Below the pieces are notes generated by a model that saw only the letters and a program-made list of their open reading frames with translations, made no database searches and was not told the DNA's origin. Positions 6,043 through 8,662 of a stretch of 8,662 bases of DNA are shown here, piece by piece (within the stretch, counting starts at the first letter, position 1; each line of letters starts with the position of its first letter). Origin of the DNA: Dehalococcoidia bacterium (lineage in GTDB: Bacteria > Chloroflexota > Dehalococcoidia > JAUSJJ01). The position numbers and the translations under genes are program-made. Location of the stretch: the NCBI GenBank assembly GCA_030647705.1, contig JAUSJJ010000124.1:1-8662 (forward strand), in the 5' to 3' direction.

Positions 6043-7362
6043 CTATGGGTAATGAAGCTTCTGGGCCGCTTTTTTCAGCTCGGCCCGGAAGTCGGGATGA
6101 GCAATGGCGATCAGCTCGTTGGCGCGCTCGCGATAAGACTTGTTGAGCAGCCGGGCGATGCCGAACTCGGTGACTACGATGTCAGTAAGCACGCGCGGTA
6201 TCATGACATAGCTGCCGGAATCGAGCTGCGGCACGATGCGCGATTTTCTCTGGCCCTTTACCTCGACCGTCGAGGGCAACACCGCGATATAGCGGCCGCC
6301 CTTCGAATACGTGGCCCCGAGGCAGAAGTCGAGCTGTCCCCCGGGCGCGCTCCACATGCGCGGGCCTATGGAGTCATTGACGATCTGCCCGCTCAGATCT
6401 ATGGTCAAAACGGTGTTGATGGACACCATGTTATCATACGACGCTATCACGCGCGGGTTGTTGGTGTAACTGACATCGTAAAGCTCGAACATGGGGTTCA
6501 TGTCCACGTAATCGAGCGCGCCAGGCTCCGGCCAGAAACAGGTGGCGGTCACCTTGCCGGTGTTGATGGTCTTGCGCTTGCCGGTGATCACGCCTTTCTT
6601 GACCAGGTCGATCATGCCGTGGGTGGTCACTTCGGTGTGGACGCCAAGGTCGTGCTTGTTGTCGAAAGCGCCCAACAGCATCATGGCATCGGTGGCGGTG
6701 CCGGTGCCCATTTGAAGCGTATCACCGTCATTGACCAGCGTCGACACGTAGTCGGCGATAGGCTGGGAGTGGTCGAATATCTCCAGCGGCAGCACCGGCT
6801 CCGGGCGAGGCTGGGTATTCTCCACGAAATAGTCTATCTCCGAGATATGGATATAGTTTTCTCCGTAGGTCCTGATCTGGTTGGCGTCGATCTCCCCGAT
6901 GATCTTCTTGCAGGCCCCCTTCATCGACTTCCTCCACCAGATCTGGTTGCCGTAGGTGCAATAGCCGTACTTGTCCGGAGGCGAGAACACCTGAAGGAAC
7001 CAGTCCCATTGCTTCCGATCGGGACGCATTTCCCGTAGGGGCTTGCCCATCACGGAGTAGGTGAAAGGAACGAAGTCGGCCCTCTTGGCATCCAGCATGC
7101 GGCGAGTCAGATTGCCGGTAAAATAGACGTTCAACGGGAAAGACGCCTCATCTCCGTGGTTATACCATCCGGCGTCGTGCGCCGGTACGCCACCCATGGT
7201 GATTTCCACGTTCCTGAGATCGTTCTTCCTGGCTGCCAGGGCGAAAGAAAGTGCAGGGGGGTCGGAGACAGGCGGAATCAGCACTTTGTCGCCGGACTTG
7301 ATCATGGCTGCCGCTTCTGCGGCTGTTATCAGCTTGCTCTTGTATTCGTCCTGCCAGTCCAT
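6043..7362 (-). CDS. Acetyl-CoA hydrolase / 4-hydroxybutyrate CoA-transferase family protein
   Basis: A family I-type CoA-transferase of about 439 residues that would move CoA between an acyl-CoA and a free acid in the cytoplasm. Residue numbers count from the upstream ATG at 7377. The C-terminal domain is the clearest part: LGVHTE gives E249 as the probable catalytic glutamate, APGGQLDF (344-351) is the GGQ segment, and VVTEFGIARL...AHPDFRAEL is the usual C-terminal signature. The N-terminal half is more divergent, and the usual glycine-rich GIG-type loop reads MGTGTATDA (223-231). Two start codons are possible. ATG at 7362 has a perfect AAGGAG at 6 bases and is preferred; ATG at 7377 has none at a usable distance. 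It lies 31 bases downstream of the ADP-forming synthetase. The substrate acid cannot be named from sequence. Confidence 0.88.
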   Translation of the reverse strand: MDWQDEYKSKLITAAEAAAMIKSGDKVLIPPVSDPPALSFALAARKNDLRNVEITMGGVPAHDAGWYNHGDEASFPLNVYFTGNLTRRMLDAKRADFVPFTYSVMGKPLREMRPDRKQWDWFLQVFSPPDKYGYCTYGNQIWWRKSMKGACKKIIGEIDANQIRTYGENYIHISEIDYFVENTQPRPEPVLPLEIFDHSQPIADYVSTLVNDGDTLQMGTGTATDAMMLLGAFDNKHDLGVHTEVTTHGMIDLVKKGVITGKRKTINTGKVTATCFWPEPGALDYVDMNPMFELYDVSYTNNPRVIASYDNMVSINTVLTIDLSGQIVNDSIGPRMWSAPGGQLDFCLGATYSKGGRYIAVLPSTVEVKGQRKSRIVPQLDSGSYVMIPRVLTDIVVTEFGIARLLNKSYRERANELIAIAHPDFRAELKKAAQKLHYP

Positions 7363-7368
7363 ACGCGG

Positions 7369-7374
7369 CTCCTT
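7369..7374 (-). promoter_or_regulatory. Ribosome binding site choosing the inner ATG of the CoA-transferase
   Basis: AAGGAG on the minus strand ends 6 bases before ATG at 7362. It lies inside what would be the coding region if the ATG at 7377 were used, so it argues for the shorter protein starting MDWQDEY. Confidence 0.65.
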
Positions 7375-7393
7375 CATCCTGGAATAGGAACCC

Positions 7394-8662
7394 TCACCCC
7401 CTTCCCCCCGCGACCGCGGCCACTGTCGGCTGCGTCGAATGAATTATATAATGCTCCACGACCTTCTTCAAGGCTTGCGCCGCCCTGGGGAAGGTCGGGA
7501 AGCTGGGGACGTTGCGTTCTACCAGAGCGCTCCTGATCTCCAACGCCTGCGCTTCCTGGTTGCCCGGAGTGACCACCACCAGGAATGGCTTCTTGGCCTT
7601 GGACCTGAAATCGGAAAGCAGTCCGACCATCTGCTGCACCAGCGCCGCATTGCGTCTGATTCGGGGCGCCAGCAGTGGAGTGGAGACTTCAACCACTATG
7701 CTATCTACGTTGGCATCATCGTCCAGGATGTCAAGCATGCGTGACAGGTGTTCCAGCATGGCAGAGTCGTCAAAGCCCAGGAACGTGGGGCTCACGTCCA
7801 GCGGATTCCGGTAGCTGCCTCCCACGGCGACGAAGAACTCGCCGAACCGCTCGAAGGAGCGTTGAGTCAGGATCGGTATCTCCAGGCCGGCGCGGGCGAA
7901 GGAATCGCTGATGACCACGGATTGACCTCCGGTCATGGCGATGAGGCCCACTTTCGTGCTGGTGGTGGGCTTGACATAAAGTAGAGTCTTGACCGTGTCC
8001 ACCATGTCGTCCAGGTTGTCTACCCGGATCGCCCCGCACTGTCTGATCAGCGCCTGCCATGTAGTGATAGACTCACGCATCGAGCCGGTGTGCGAAGCTG
8101 TGGCCCTGGCCCCTTCGGCGGTTTGGCCGCCTTTCCAGATGAGCACAGGCTTTCGTTTGGCCGCTTCTCGCAGGGTGGACATGAAACGCCGGCCGTCTTT
8201 GACGCCCTCGATATACATGCCGATTATCTTTGTCTGTTTGTCCTGGGCCATATACTCCAGATAGTCGCTGCTGTCCAGAATTATGGCGTTACCATAGCTG
8301 ACGGACTTGCTGATCCTGATGCCATGCTGGTAGCCGACCGTGCTGAAGAAGGTGGCGTGCGTGCCGCTCTGGGCGATGAACCCCACCGGCCCGCCCTCGC
8401 CGGCCGGCTGCTCCGCCGAGTGGCGCAGGCCTATCGCCGGGTTGTAGATGCCTACGCAGTTGGGCCCGATGAGATTGACGTTGCCCTGCTTCGCCAGGTC
8501 TATCATCGTCTTCTGCAGGGCGCGGCCCTCGTCGGTATTTGTCTCGGCGAAGCCGGAGGTGAAGAACATCACCCCGCCTACCTGCTTTTTGATGCAGTCC
8601 TGCAGCACGAACGGAGCGACTTTTCGGGGTACTGCCACAATGACATAGTCCACCGGGCCGGG
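7394..8662 (-). CDS. Acyl-CoA synthetase (ADP/NDP-forming), alpha-type, N-terminus outside window
   Basis: These enzymes convert acyl-CoA, ADP and phosphate to the acid, CoA and ATP (or the reverse) and are used for substrate-level phosphorylation. The frame is open to the right edge; the 422 visible residues begin PGPVDYVIVAVP inside the CoA-binding Rossmann domain. The GTG at 8653 is therefore internal rather than the start. That domain ends at LIGPNCVGIYNP. The succinyl-CoA-ligase-like domain follows, with GFIAQSGT and SYGNAIILDSSDYLEYM. The motif ASHTGS (His codon 8090-8092) corresponds to the phosphohistidine of the alpha subunit. The last domain begins KVGLIAMTGGQSVV. The protein stops without a C-terminal ATP-grasp domain, so the beta part is separate, N-terminal or absent. 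The natural acid is unknown. Confidence 0.92.
   Translation of the reverse strand, partial: PGPVDYVIVAVPRKVAPFVLQDCIKKQVGGVMFFTSGFAETNTDEGRALQKTMIDLAKQGNVNLIGPNCVGIYNPAIGLRHSAEQPAGEGGPVGFIAQSGTHATFFSTVGYQHGIRISKSVSYGNAIILDSSDYLEYMAQDKQTKIIGMYIEGVKDGRRFMSTLREAAKRKPVLIWKGGQTAEGARATASHTGSMRESITTWQALIRQCGAIRVDNLDDMVDTVKTLLYVKPTTSTKVGLIAMTGGQSVVISDSFARAGLEIPILTQRSFERFGEFFVAVGGSYRNPLDVSPTFLGFDDSAMLEHLSRMLDILDDDANVDSIVVEVSTPLLAPRIRRNAALVQQMVGLLSDFRSKAKKPFLVVVTPGNQEAQALEIRSALVERNVPSFPTFPRAAQALKKVVEHYIIHSTQPTVAAVAGGRG

Noticed and set aside
6052..7038. A 328-codon open frame on the plus strand
   Set aside because: It lies entirely antisense to the CoA-transferase, shows no recognisable domain, and is a typical GC-rich shadow frame.
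8651..8653. GTG as the start of the acyl-CoA synthetase
   Set aside because: The frame stays open to the window edge, and the residues at this point are in the middle of a CoA-binding Rossmann domain, so the true start is outside the window.
1..8662. A novel defence, CRISPR, phage or mobile-element system
   Set aside because: I found no spaced repeats, transposase, integrase, toxin-antitoxin or reverse transcriptase signatures on either strand. All supported genes are known housekeeping, metabolic or transport families.

Overview
The window is 8.66 kb of GC-rich bacterial chromosome. Every gene I can support lies on the minus strand, so transcription runs from high to low coordinates. The best guess for the host is a member of Chloroflexota, probably an uncultured Dehalococcoidia-like lineage. 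The grounds are an extracellular lipoprotein with a long Pro/Thr 'PTAT' linker, an ADP-forming acyl-CoA synthetase next to a CoA-transferase, and frequent TTG starts. This is inference from gene content, and no rRNA or other phylogenetic marker was available to test it.

Layout in transcription order. (1) 8662-7394 is an acyl-CoA synthetase (ADP-forming), alpha-type, with its N-terminus beyond the right edge. It is followed by an acetyl-CoA hydrolase/4-hydroxybutyrate-type CoA-transferase (7362-6043). Together they form an acid/acyl-CoA interconversion module that could yield ATP by substrate-level phosphorylation. (2) 5980-3507 is a compact translation and recombination operon: rpsP, khpA, rimM, a yebC-family gene and ruvC, with gaps of 9 to 24 bases. 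(3) 3506-1761 is a self-contained unit: a strong promoter, a roughly 110-base leader, a branched-chain-amino-acid-type ABC substrate-binding lipoprotein, and a double hairpin ending in a terminator. It sits between ruvC and ruvA, which are often adjacent. (4) 1549-1 holds ruvA and the first 296 codons of uvrB, which has its own promoter in the 74-base gap. uvrB runs off the left edge.

The housekeeping genes cover ribosome maturation (bS16, RimM, KhpA), a translation factor/regulator (YebC), Holliday-junction processing (RuvA, RuvC; ruvB is not in this window) and nucleotide excision repair (UvrB). Four of eight assignable starts are TTG (uvrB, the lipoprotein, rimM, rpsP) and one is GTG (ruvC). 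I see no tRNA, rRNA, CRISPR, insertion sequence, phage gene or defence system. The unusual parts are the orphan binding-protein cassette splitting ruvC from ruvA, its double hairpin with a 20-bp perfect palindrome, and the acyl-CoA pair. I did not find a convincing new biological system.
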